The position numbers were made by a program, and so were the translations under genes. From the NCBI RefSeq assembly GCF_900115685.1, contig NZ_FOXJ01000006.1, forward strand, positions 124,001-188,000: 64,000 nucleotides of DNA, given 5' to 3'. Numbering within the stretch: the first letter of the stretch is position 1; every line of letters begins with the position of its first letter. This stretch comes from Variovorax sp. 770b2. GTDB lineage: Bacteria > Pseudomonadota > Gammaproteobacteria > Burkholderiales > Burkholderiaceae_C. Shown here one piece after another: positions 8,773-17,249 of this stretch. The notes beneath the pieces were generated by a model that saw only the letters and a list, made by a program, of their open reading frames with translations, was not told where the DNA came from and did no database searches.

Positions 8773-8788
8773 GCGGACAAAAGTCCGC
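8773..8788 (+). terminator. Small hairpin after the DUF445 gene
   Basis: A perfect GCGGAC-AAAA-GTCCGC hairpin begins seven bases after the stop. There is no T-run, so it may stall or stabilise RNA rather than act as a complete intrinsic terminator. Confidence 0.3.
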
Positions 8789-8865
8789 ATGTCCCGGGAA
8801 AGACCGCGCCGCCACCCCTTCCTCCTTCTAGACTGCGCGCGCATTCACAAGAAGGAGAAGAAGAC

Positions 8866-10572
8866 ATGCCCCGTCGCCCGTTCCGCGCCGCAGCCGCGCT
8901 GATCGCCACGCTCGCCCTGCTGGGTGCCTGCAGCACGGTCGCACCGCCTGCGCCCACGCCCGTGCCTGCGCCCTCGCCGGCACCCGCAGCGGCGCTTCCG
9001 CCCCTCACCACCCGGCCGGCCTCTTGGGCCGCGCCCGAGGCGCTGGTGCCGCCGTCGTCGTTCTCGGGCGTGCACGGCCTGGCCATCGATGCCAAGGGCC
9101 GGCTGCTCGCGGGCTCGGTGCTCGGCAACACGCTGTGGGAGGTCGACCGCACCACCGGCGCGGCCAAGGTGCTGATCGACGCCCCCGAAGGCCAGGCCGA
9201 CGACATCGCGGTCGGTCCACAGGGCGAACTGGCCTGGACCAACTACCTCATGGGCGTGCTGCGCTACCGCGAGAGCGACGCCGCGCCGATGCGCGTGCTC
9301 GCCAAGGACCTGCCCGGCCTGAACTCGCTCGACTTCGACCGCCAGAGCGGCAAGCTCTACGCCTCGCAGGTGTTCCTGGGCGATGCACTCTGGGAAATCG
9401 ACCGCACCGGCCAGAAGCCGCCGCGGCTCATCAAGAAGGACATGGGCGGCTTCAACGGCTTCGAGGTCGGGCCCGACGGCATGCTCTACGGGCCGCTGTG
9501 GTTCAAGGGCCAGGTCGTGAAGATCGATCCGGCGAACGGCCACATGACCGTGATCGCGGACGGCTTCAAGATCCCGGCCGCGGCCAATCTGGACGGCAAG
9601 GGCAACCTCTGGGTGGTCGATGCGCGCAGCGGCGAACTGGTGCGGGTGGAGTTGGCGACCGGTCACAAGACCGTCGCCAAGCAGCTCCGGCCCTCGCTCG
9701 ACAACTTGGCCATCGCGCCGGACGGCACGATCTACGTGTCGAACATGGCGAACAACGAGGTGCAGGCCTTCAACCCCGCCACCGGCGACCTGCGCACCCT
9801 CACCAGCGGCAAGGTGGCGGTGCCCGCGGGCCTGAAGATCGACGGCAACGACCTCTGGGTGGCCGACGTCTTCGGCTTCCGGCGGGTGGATGTGCGCACC
9901 GGCGAAGTGCGCGACGTGTTCCGCATGCAGCGGGAGCCCGAGCTCGACTATCCCTTCTCGGTCGGCCTGTCGCCCCGACTCTTCGCGCTGGCCTCGTGGT
10001 TCACCGGCACGGTCCAGCTGGTCGACCGGCAGACGCTCAAGACCGTGGAAACCATCCACGGCCTGAAGGCCCCGTTCGACGCGATCCCGATGCCCGACGG
10101 CAGCGTGATCTACGCCGAGCTCGCCACCGGCAGCATCACGCGCGCCAGCGGGCCGAAGTTTGCAGAAAAGTCAGTGCTTGCTAGCGGCCTGAATGGCCCG
10201 GTGCAGATGGTCATCGGCCAGGACGGTGCGCTCTACGTCACCGAGGCCGCCGGCAAGCTGCTGCGCATTCCGCTGGACGCCAGCGCGCCGCTGCGCACCA
10301 TCGTCGAGGGCCTCGCGCTGCCCGAGGGCGTGGCGCAAACGCCGTGGGGCACTTTCGTCGTGGCCGAGAGCGCGGCGCGGCGGCTGGTGGAGATCGATCC
10401 GGCCAGCGGAACCCGCCGCACCATCGCCGACAACCTGCCGATCGGTCTCGCGCCCGGGCCCGGCCTGCCGCCGCCCTACGTGGTCACGGGCGTGGCCGTG
10501 GGCCGCGACGGCACCGTTTACGTGAGCGCCGACCGCAACAATGCGATATATCGAATTCGCCCTGTAAGGTAG
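8866..10572 (+). CDS. Beta-propeller (SMP-30/NHL-like) lipoprotein
   Basis: 568 residues with a good ribosome site (GAAGGAG). The signal ends in lipobox LGAC with Cys22 as lipid site, followed by an Ala-Pro-rich linker to about residue 50. The remainder is a long series of repeated blades of the form IDAKGRLLAGS, VGPQGELAWTN, IAPDGTIYVSN, IGQDGALYVTE and VGRDGTVYVSA, as in SMP-30/gluconolactonase and NHL or Vgb-type propellers. The number of repeats suggests two propellers in tandem. It should sit on a membrane facing the periplasm. The substrate or partner is unknown, and no neighbour explains it. Confidence 0.85.
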   Translation: MPRRPFRAAAALIATLALLGACSTVAPPAPTPVPAPSPAPAAALPPLTTRPASWAAPEALVPPSSFSGVHGLAIDAKGRLLAGSVLGNTLWEVDRTTGAAKVLIDAPEGQADDIAVGPQGELAWTNYLMGVLRYRESDAAPMRVLAKDLPGLNSLDFDRQSGKLYASQVFLGDALWEIDRTGQKPPRLIKKDMGGFNGFEVGPDGMLYGPLWFKGQVVKIDPANGHMTVIADGFKIPAAANLDGKGNLWVVDARSGELVRVELATGHKTVAKQLRPSLDNLAIAPDGTIYVSNMANNEVQAFNPATGDLRTLTSGKVAVPAGLKIDGNDLWVADVFGFRRVDVRTGEVRDVFRMQREPELDYPFSVGLSPRLFALASWFTGTVQLVDRQTLKTVETIHGLKAPFDAIPMPDGSVIYAELATGSITRASGPKFAEKSVLASGLNGPVQMVIGQDGALYVTEAAGKLLRIPLDASAPLRTIVEGLALPEGVAQTPWGTFVVAESAARRLVEIDPASGTRRTIADNLPIGLAPGPGLPPPYVVTGVAVGRDGTVYVSADRNNAIYRIRPVR

Positions 10573-10703
10573 GGTAACGATAAGTACAGATTTCGATTTA
10601 CTTTTAAAAACAAATATTACAAACTGGCCGGGACGCCGCAAGGTGCCCCGATCACATCCGGTTTTCGAGGGTTGCCGGGCGTTTCTCTGAAAGGAAAAAA
10701 CGC

Positions 10704-11477
10704 ATGACTCCCCTCGTCGTAGGCCAGTTGCTGTCGCCCGAGTACTCCTTGGGGCTGGTGGCGCTTTCATTCCTCATCTCGTTCGCGGGATCGCTGGTGG
10801 CGTTGATCTGCGCGGGGCGCATGGTCGGCGCGGACGGCAAGCCCAACCTGGCCGTCGTGGCCTGCGCCGCGGTGGCGCTGGGCGGCATCGGCATCTGGTC
10901 GATGCATTTCATCGGCATGCTGGCCTACCGGCTCCCGGTGGGCATCTCGTACAACATGCCGCTGACGATCGTGTCGCTGGTGGCGGCCATCCTGATCTCC
11001 GGCATCGCCCTCTACCTGGCCGGCGGCCGGAGCAAGTTCAGCAAGCCCGGCTGGCTGGCCGGCAGCCTCCTGGCCGGGCTCGGCGTGTGCGTGATGCACT
11101 ACATGGGCATGTTCGCGATGAACATGCGCGCCTCGATGGAGTTCGACCTGGGCACCGTCGCGCTGTCGGTGGTGATCGCCATCACCGCCGCCGCGGCCGC
11201 CCTGTGGCTGGCGTTCAACCTGCGCAAGCTCAGCCACCAGATCGCCGCCGCCGCGGTGATGGGCGTGGCCGTCTGCACGATGCACTACGTGGGCATGAGC
11301 GCCGCCAGCATGATCTGCACGGCCGCGGCGCCGACCGACGCGCTCGCCATCGGTGGCAGCTACATGGGCCTGTCGGTTTTCGGCACGGCCGGCGCGGTGC
11401 TGATCTTCATCTACTGGGTGGTCACCGGCAGCAGCCTGGATGCCCCCACGGCGCCGCATCGCGCCCGCACCAGCTAG
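10704..11477 (+). CDS. Stand-alone MHYT-domain integral membrane sensor
   Basis: 257 residues with about seven hydrophobic segments. Three MHYT motifs occur at the expected spacing: MHFIGM (Met67-His68), MHYMGM (Met131-His132) and MHYVGM (Met193-His194). The family is proposed to bind copper and sense oxygen, CO or NO. Usually it is fused to GGDEF/EAL or kinase domains; here it ends after the last helix with a short Ala/Pro tail and no output domain. The ribosome site is GAAAGGA. The 130-base upstream gap includes an AT-rich stretch (about 10575-10625) that probably holds the promoter. Confidence 0.92.
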   Translation: MTPLVVGQLLSPEYSLGLVALSFLISFAGSLVALICAGRMVGADGKPNLAVVACAAVALGGIGIWSMHFIGMLAYRLPVGISYNMPLTIVSLVAAILISGIALYLAGGRSKFSKPGWLAGSLLAGLGVCVMHYMGMFAMNMRASMEFDLGTVALSVVIAITAAAAALWLAFNLRKLSHQIAAAAVMGVAVCTMHYVGMSAASMICTAAAPTDALAIGGSYMGLSVFGTAGAVLIFIYWVVTGSSLDAPTAPHRARTS

Positions 11478-11551
11478 TTGGCGCAAGCGGGCGGAAAGCC
11501 CGCCCCCTACAGTCTGTGCAGAGCGAAAAACCAGCGACCTGCACAGACCCC

Positions 11552-13162
11552 ATGCCCGTCATCGAATCCCGGCTGCCATCGGCCAGCGACACCTTCCAGG
11601 CCAACCGCACCGGCATGCTCGCGCTGCTGGACCAGGTCCGCGCGCACGAGGCCCGCGCCGCGGCCGCCTCGGGCGCCTCGGCCGAGCGATTCGCCAAACG
11701 CGGCCAGCTGCTGCCGCGCGAACGCATCGCGCTGTTGCTGGACACCGGTGCGCCCTTTCTTCCGCTGGCCTCGCTCGCGGGGCTGGGCCATGACAACCCC
11801 GATCTCTCCAGGAGCGTGCCCGGCGGCGGCCTGATCTCCGGCATCGGCCAGGTCGCGGGCGTGCGCTGCATGGTGAGCGCCTCCGATTCCGGCATCGATG
11901 CCGGCGCGCTGCAGCCCATGGGCCTGGACAAGCAGCTGCGCGTGCAGGAGATCGCGCTGGAGAACAAGCTGCCCTACGTGCAGCTGGTCGAAAGCGCCGG
12001 CGCCAACCTCATGCAGTACCGCGTGCAGGACTTCGTGCGCGGCGGCAGCATCTTTCGCAACCTCGCGCGCCTCTCGGCCGCGGGGCTGCCGGTGGTGACC
12101 GTGACGCACGGCTCCTCGACCGCGGGCGGCGCCTACCAGACGGGCCTGTCGGACTACATCGTGATGGTGCGCGACCGCACGCGCGCCTTCCTCGCCGGAC
12201 CGCCCCTGCTGAAAGCCGCCACCGGCGAGATCGCGACCGAGGAAGAACTGGGCGGCGCCGTGATGCACACCCACATCTCGGGCCTGGGCGACTACCTGGC
12301 CGAAGACGACCGCGACGCCATCCGCATCGCGCGCGCGATCCTCGGCGGCATCGACTGGCCCCGCGACGAAGCACCGCGCGCCTTCGCGCCGCCGCGCTAC
12401 GACGCCGAGGACCTGCTGGGCATCATGCCCAGCGACGGCCGGCGGCCGGTGGACATGCGCGAAGTCATCGCACGCATCGCCGACGGCTCCGAGTTCCTCG
12501 AATTCAGCGCGCACTACGGCAGCGCCACCGTCTGCGGCCACATCCGGCTCGAAGGGCATGCGGTGGGCATCGTCACCAACAACGGCCCCATCGATTCCGA
12601 CGGCGCGACCAAGGCCACGCACTTCATCCAGGCCTGCTGCCAGTCGCGCACGCCCATCGTCTACCTGCAGAACATCACGGGCTACATGGTGGGCCGCGCG
12701 CACGAGGAGGCCGGCATCATCAAGCACGGCGCCAAGATGATCCAGGCCGTGACCAACGCGACCGTGCCGCAGATCACGCTGTACTGCGGCGCCTCCTACG
12801 GCGCGGGCAACTACGGCATGTGCGGCCGCGGCTTCGCACCGCGCTTCTGCTTCTCGTGGCCCAACGCGCGCACCGCGGTGATGGGCGGCGAGCAGGCAGC
12901 CAGGACCATGGCCATCGTGATGGAGGCCGGCATGGCGCGCAAGGGCGAAGTCGACCACGCGAAGATCGACGCGATGCAGCAGCAGATCGTCGAGCGCTTC
13001 GACCGGCAGATGAGCGTGTTCACCACCAGCGCGATGCTGCTGGACGACGGTGTGATCGACCCGCGCGACACGCGCGCGGTGCTGGCCGAAGTGCTGTCCA
13101 TTTGCCGCGATGCCGATGCGCGCACGCCGCAGGCGATGCAGTTCTCGGTGGCACGGCCATGA
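11552..13162 (+). CDS. Acyl-CoA carboxylase, carboxyltransferase (beta) subunit
   Basis: 536 residues. The start at 11552 gives MPVIESRLPSASDTF. The two crotonase-like carboxyltransferase halves are clear: LLPRERIALLLDTG at the N-terminus, THGSSTAGGAYQTGLSDY in the middle, FLAGPPLLKAATGEIATEEE, then NITGYMVGRAHEEAGIIKHG and CGASYGAGNYGMCGRGF in the second half. It transfers carboxyl from carboxybiotin to an acyl-CoA. Sequence style fits the methylcrotonyl-/geranyl-CoA carboxylase group. The biotin-carrying alpha subunit follows with a 4-base ATGA overlap. Whether the substrate is 3-methylcrotonyl-CoA, geranyl-CoA or something else cannot be decided here. Confidence 0.93.
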   Translation: MPVIESRLPSASDTFQANRTGMLALLDQVRAHEARAAAASGASAERFAKRGQLLPRERIALLLDTGAPFLPLASLAGLGHDNPDLSRSVPGGGLISGIGQVAGVRCMVSASDSGIDAGALQPMGLDKQLRVQEIALENKLPYVQLVESAGANLMQYRVQDFVRGGSIFRNLARLSAAGLPVVTVTHGSSTAGGAYQTGLSDYIVMVRDRTRAFLAGPPLLKAATGEIATEEELGGAVMHTHISGLGDYLAEDDRDAIRIARAILGGIDWPRDEAPRAFAPPRYDAEDLLGIMPSDGRRPVDMREVIARIADGSEFLEFSAHYGSATVCGHIRLEGHAVGIVTNNGPIDSDGATKATHFIQACCQSRTPIVYLQNITGYMVGRAHEEAGIIKHGAKMIQAVTNATVPQITLYCGASYGAGNYGMCGRGFAPRFCFSWPNARTAVMGGEQAARTMAIVMEAGMARKGEVDHAKIDAMQQQIVERFDRQMSVFTTSAMLLDDGVIDPRDTRAVLAEVLSICRDADARTPQAMQFSVARP

Positions 13163-15111
13163 GTCGCTTCCACAAGATCCTCGTCGCCAACCGCGGAGAA
13201 ATCGCGGTCCGCGTGATGCGCACCGCACGCGCCATGGGCTATCGCACGGTGGCCGTGTATTCGAGCGCCGACGCCGATGCGGAGCACGTGCGGCAAGCCG
13301 ACCAGGCCATGTGGATCGGCGAATCGCTGCCCGCGCAGAGCTACCTGAACATCGCCGCGATCATCGACGCCGCGCGTTCGAGCGGCGCGCAGGCCGTGCA
13401 TCCGGGCTACGGTTTTCTCGCCGAGAACGCCGGGTTCGCAGAGGCTTGCCGCGATGCGGGCCTGGTCTTCATCGGCCCCTCGCCCGAAGCCATTCGCGCG
13501 ATGGGCGACAAGGCCGGCGCCAAGCGGCTGATGCAGGCCGCGGGCGTGCCGTGCATTCCCGGCTACCAGGGCGAAGACCAGGGCGCGGCCACGCTCGCGG
13601 CCGAAGCCGCGCGCATCGGCTGGCCCGTGATGATCAAGGCGACCGCAGGCGGTGGCGGGCGCGGCATGCGGCTCGTGCCTTCGGCTGCAGCCTTTGCCGA
13701 TTTGCTGCAGAGCGCGCAGTCCGAGGCGCTCAACGCTTTCGGCGACGCGACCGTGATCCTGGAGCGCGCCATCGTCGCGCCGCGCCACATCGAGATCCAG
13801 GTGTTCGCCGACCGGCACGGCAACGCCATCCACCTCGGCGAGCGCGACTGCTCGGTGCAGCGGCGGCACCAGAAGGTGATCGAGGAGTCGCCCTCGCCGG
13901 CCGTGTCCGCCGAGTTGCGCGAACGCATGGGCGCGACCGCCGTCGCGGCGGCGAAGGCGATCGCTTACGAAGGTGCGGGCACGCTCGAATTCCTGCTCGA
14001 TGCAGAGGGTCGGTACTGGTTCATGGAAATGAACACGCGGCTGCAGGTGGAGCACCCCGTGACCGAGGCGGTGACGGGGCTCGACCTGGTCGAGCTTCAG
14101 TTGCGCGTAGCGGCCGGCGAACCACTGCCGCTCACGCAGCAGGACGTGCACATGCGCGGTCACGCGATCGAAGTGCGCCTGTGTGCCGAAGACCCGCAGC
14201 AGGGCTTCATGCCGCAAAGCGGCACGCTGGCTGCATGGCGGCCGTCGCCGGCGCTGCGCACCGAGCACGCATTGCGCGATGGCGCAGCAGTGCCGACGTT
14301 CTACGATTCGATGATCGCCAAGCTCGTGTCGCATGGCCGCACCCGCGACGAAGCGAGGCAGCGTCTGGTTGCAGGCCTGCAGGACACCGTGGCGCTCGGC
14401 ATCGCGACCAACCAGCAGTTTCTGCAGCGCGCGCTGTCGCACCCGGTGTTTGCCGAAGGCGCGGCGACGACGGCGTTCATCGCCGAGCATGCCGATACAC
14501 TGCTTGCGCCGGACGCCGCCACGCAAGGCCACGCCGCATTGCTGGCCGCGCTGCTGCTTCAACTCGGCGAACGCGGCTGGCCCTCGCCGCTCGCGCACAC
14601 GCTGCCCAACGCCCTGCGCTTCTCGCTCAACGGCATGGTGCACGCGGCCCGTGTGACGCCGCGGGGCGGGGGTCGTTTCGATGTCGCACTCGATGCCACC
14701 GCGCCCGAGCGGATCGAACTGCTTGCGCTGCCCGGCGACGGCATCGTGCGCTTCTCATGCGACGGTGTTTCCGAGCAGGCCATGTCAGTGCGCGAATCCG
14801 CCAATCACCTGTGGATTCACTTCCGCGGCCAGGCTTTCGAACTCGAAGATCTCACGCACGTGGCAGTACCCCGAGTCGGCGCCACGAGCGGCGACGGCCT
14901 GCTGCGCGCCTCGATGAATGGCCGCGTCATCGCACTGCTGGCGGCCGAGGGCGACACGGTCGCCGCCGGCCAGCCCCTCGTCACGCTCGAAGCGATGAAG
15001 ATGGAACACGTGCATTGCGCACCGCGCGCCGGCCGCGTGGCCGCACTGCACGTCGCGGTGGGCGCGCAGGTGGCCGCGCGCCACGTCGTGGCGGAGATTG
15101 CCGACGCATGA
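13159..15111 (+). CDS. Acyl-CoA carboxylase, biotin carboxylase/biotin carrier (alpha) subunit
   Basis: 650 residues, as in MCC/GCC alpha subunits. The biotin carboxylase domain has ILVANRGEIAVRVMRTARAM at the N-terminus, HPGYGFLAENA, the ATP-grasp loop KATAGGGGRGMRLV, and FMEMNTRLQVEHPVTE. A middle domain joins it to the C-terminal biotinyl domain with EAMKMEH, where Lys614 is the biotin site. It carboxylates its own biotin with ATP and bicarbonate and passes the carboxyl to the beta subunit. It overlaps the beta gene by four bases and precedes the SDR gene by 43 bases. Confidence 0.94.
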   Translation: MSRFHKILVANRGEIAVRVMRTARAMGYRTVAVYSSADADAEHVRQADQAMWIGESLPAQSYLNIAAIIDAARSSGAQAVHPGYGFLAENAGFAEACRDAGLVFIGPSPEAIRAMGDKAGAKRLMQAAGVPCIPGYQGEDQGAATLAAEAARIGWPVMIKATAGGGGRGMRLVPSAAAFADLLQSAQSEALNAFGDATVILERAIVAPRHIEIQVFADRHGNAIHLGERDCSVQRRHQKVIEESPSPAVSAELRERMGATAVAAAKAIAYEGAGTLEFLLDAEGRYWFMEMNTRLQVEHPVTEAVTGLDLVELQLRVAAGEPLPLTQQDVHMRGHAIEVRLCAEDPQQGFMPQSGTLAAWRPSPALRTEHALRDGAAVPTFYDSMIAKLVSHGRTRDEARQRLVAGLQDTVALGIATNQQFLQRALSHPVFAEGAATTAFIAEHADTLLAPDAATQGHAALLAALLLQLGERGWPSPLAHTLPNALRFSLNGMVHAARVTPRGGGRFDVALDATAPERIELLALPGDGIVRFSCDGVSEQAMSVRESANHLWIHFRGQAFELEDLTHVAVPRVGATSGDGLLRASMNGRVIALLAAEGDTVAAGQPLVTLEAMKMEHVHCAPRAGRVAALHVAVGAQVAARHVVAEIADA

Positions 15112-15154
15112 CGCGGCCCGCCACGCTCTTCCCGATTTTCCGAAAGCCATTCGC

Positions 15155-16066
15155 ATGAACGCCCCCTCCCGCTACCGCTCCGTGTTCTCGCCCGGCCTGT
15201 TCGATGGGCAGGTGATCGTCGTCACGGGTGGCGGCTCGGGCATCGGCCGCTGCACCGCGCACGAACTCGCATCGCTCGGCGCGCACGTCGTGCTCGTCGG
15301 CCGCAATACCGAGAAGCTGCAGCAGGTGCAGGCCGAGATCGCCACGGCCGGCGGCAAGGCCGGCACGCAGGCCTTCGACATCCGGCAAGAAGAAGCCGTG
15401 CGTGCCGCGATCGCCGAGGTCGTCGCGGCACACGGGCGCATCGACGGCCTCGTCAACAACGCCGGCGGCCAATACATCACGCCGCTCGCCGCCATCTCGG
15501 CCAAGGGCTGGGAGGCGGTGATCCACACCAACCTCACCGGCGGCTTTCTCGTCGCGCGCGAATGCTTCGTGCAGAGCATGCAGGCGAACGGTGGCGCCAT
15601 CGTCAACATCGTGGCCGACATGTGGGGCTCGATGCCCAACATGGGCCACAGCGGCGCGGCGCGCGCGGGCATGGTGAGCTTCACCGAGACCGCCGCCCTC
15701 GAATGGGCCGCGAGCGGCGTGCGCGTGAACGCCGTGGCACCGGGCTACATCGCATCGAGCGGCATGGACCACTACCCGCCCGAGGCCGGCGACATGCTGC
15801 GCGCCATGCGCAAGACCGTGCCCGCGGGCCGCTTCGGCAACGAGGCCGAGACCTCCGCGGCCATCGCCTTTTTGCTGAGCCCCGCGGCGAGCTTCATCAG
15901 CGGCAGCGTGCTGCGCGTGGACGGCGCGCGGCCGCAGGTACGCATGGGCTGGCCGATGGCGCTGCCCGATGCAGCGGCGCAGCAGCGCCCCGCGGTGCGG
16001 CCCTTCGACGGCTTTCATCTCGCACAGACGCCGCGCGTGTTCCAGGACAAAGAAACGAACGACTGA
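15155..16066 (+). CDS. Short-chain dehydrogenase/reductase, atypical (no Tyr-x3-Lys)
   Basis: 303 residues from the ATG at 15155. The dinucleotide-binding fold is normal: VTGGGSGIGR near residues 24-32 and NNAGG at 101-105. The usual catalytic Tyr-x3-Lys is replaced by Ser166-x3-Arg170 in GHSGAARAGM. Loss of the Tyr with Ser in its place is known in 2,4-dienoyl-CoA reductases and related enoyl-CoA reductases; Arg in place of Lys is less usual. A role in reducing a double bond of an enoyl-CoA in this operon is therefore plausible. The start sits 43 bases after the alpha subunit, and an acyl-CoA dehydrogenase follows. Confidence 0.88.
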   Translation: MNAPSRYRSVFSPGLFDGQVIVVTGGGSGIGRCTAHELASLGAHVVLVGRNTEKLQQVQAEIATAGGKAGTQAFDIRQEEAVRAAIAEVVAAHGRIDGLVNNAGGQYITPLAAISAKGWEAVIHTNLTGGFLVARECFVQSMQANGGAIVNIVADMWGSMPNMGHSGAARAGMVSFTETAALEWAASGVRVNAVAPGYIASSGMDHYPPEAGDMLRAMRKTVPAGRFGNEAETSAAIAFLLSPAASFISGSVLRVDGARPQVRMGWPMALPDAAAQQRPAVRPFDGFHLAQTPRVFQDKETND

Positions 16067-16081
16067 CCGGAGACCAGTGAC

Positions 16082-17242
16082 ATGCAGTACACCCACGAAC
16101 ACCTCGAGATCCAGAAGACGCTGCGCCGCTTCATCGACGAGGAAATCAATCCGCGCGTCGACGAATGGGAAGAAGCCGAGATCTTTCCCGCGCACGAGGT
16201 CTTCAAGAAGCTCGGCAACCTCGGGCTGCTCGGCCTGAACAAGCCCGAGGCCTTCGGCGGTGGCGGCCTGGACTACTCGTATGCGATGGCCATGGCCGAG
16301 GCGCTCGGCCACGTGAGCTGCGGCGGCGTGCCGATGGCCATCGGCGTGCAGACCGACATGTGCACCCCCGCGCTCGCGCGCTTCGGCAGCGACGAGCTGC
16401 GCCGCGAGTTCCTTGCGCCCGCCATCGCGGGCGACATGGTCGGCTGCATCGGCGTGAGCGAGCCCGGCGCCGGCAGCGACGTGGCGGGCCTGAAGAGCCA
16501 CGCGCGCAAGGACGGCGACGACTACCTCATCAGCGGGCAGAAGATGTGGATCACCAACAGCCTGCAGGCCGACTGGATGTGCATGCTGGTCAACACCAGC
16601 GACGGCCCCGTGCACCGCAACAAGTCGCTGGTCATGGTGCCGATGGACAGCCCCGGCATCGAGAAGGCAAAGAAGATCCGCAAGATCGGCATGAACTCCA
16701 GCGACACCGGGCTCATCTATTTCGACAACGTGCGCGTGCCGCAGCGCTACCGCATCGGCGAGGAGGGCCAGGGCTTCATCTACCAGATGCAGCAGTTCCA
16801 GGAAGAGCGCCTCTGGGCCGCGGCCAGTTCGCTCGAACCGATGGAAGACTGCATCGCGCAGACCATCGAATGGGCGCAGCAGCGCCACATGTTCGGCGGC
16901 ACGCTGGCCGACCAGCAATGGGTGCAGTTCAAGCTGGCCGAATTGAAGACCGAAGTCGAAGCGCTGCGCGCCCTCACCTACCGCGCCTGCGACCTGCATG
17001 TGCAGGGCGAGGACGTGCTCGAACTCGCGTCGATGGCCAAGCTGAAGACCGGGCGGCTCACGCGGCAGGTGTCCGACACGTGCCTGCAGTTCTGGGGCGG
17101 CATGGGCTTCACGCTGGAGAACCGCGTCTCGCGCCTGTACCGCGATGGGCGCCTGGGCTCGATCGGCGGCGGTGCGGACGAAGTGATGCTGGGCATCCTC
17201 GCCAAGACCATGGGCATCGCCAAGCGGCCGCCGCGCGGCTGA
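16082..17242 (+). CDS. Acyl-CoA dehydrogenase, branched-chain (citronellyl/isovaleryl-CoA) type
   Basis: 386 residues, standard for the family. Motifs: IGVSEPGAGSDVAGLKSHA, KMWITNSLQADW and LQFWGGMGFTLENRVSRLYRD. The C-terminal position where medium-chain enzymes have the catalytic Glu reads GGGADEVM, so that base seems absent; instead Glu242 in FQEERLWAAAS lies where isovaleryl-CoA dehydrogenase has its catalytic Glu. This suggests a methyl-branched substrate. It oxidises acyl-CoA to enoyl-CoA with FAD and passes electrons to ETF. It lies 16 bases after the SDR and 7 bases before a second dehydrogenase. Resemblance to AtuD of acyclic-terpene breakdown is from memory only. Confidence 0.92.
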   Translation: MQYTHEHLEIQKTLRRFIDEEINPRVDEWEEAEIFPAHEVFKKLGNLGLLGLNKPEAFGGGGLDYSYAMAMAEALGHVSCGGVPMAIGVQTDMCTPALARFGSDELRREFLAPAIAGDMVGCIGVSEPGAGSDVAGLKSHARKDGDDYLISGQKMWITNSLQADWMCMLVNTSDGPVHRNKSLVMVPMDSPGIEKAKKIRKIGMNSSDTGLIYFDNVRVPQRYRIGEEGQGFIYQMQQFQEERLWAAASSLEPMEDCIAQTIEWAQQRHMFGGTLADQQWVQFKLAELKTEVEALRALTYRACDLHVQGEDVLELASMAKLKTGRLTRQVSDTCLQFWGGMGFTLENRVSRLYRDGRLGSIGGGADEVMLGILAKTMGIAKRPPRG

Positions 17243-17249
17243 CACACGC

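Noticed and set aside
12811..14643. Long open frame on the minus strand (about 610 codons) opposite the carboxylase genes
   Set aside because: It mirrors the GC-rich third positions of the real plus-strand genes, has a His/Arg/Ala-rich composition and no domain. The same holds for many other long antisense frames in the window.
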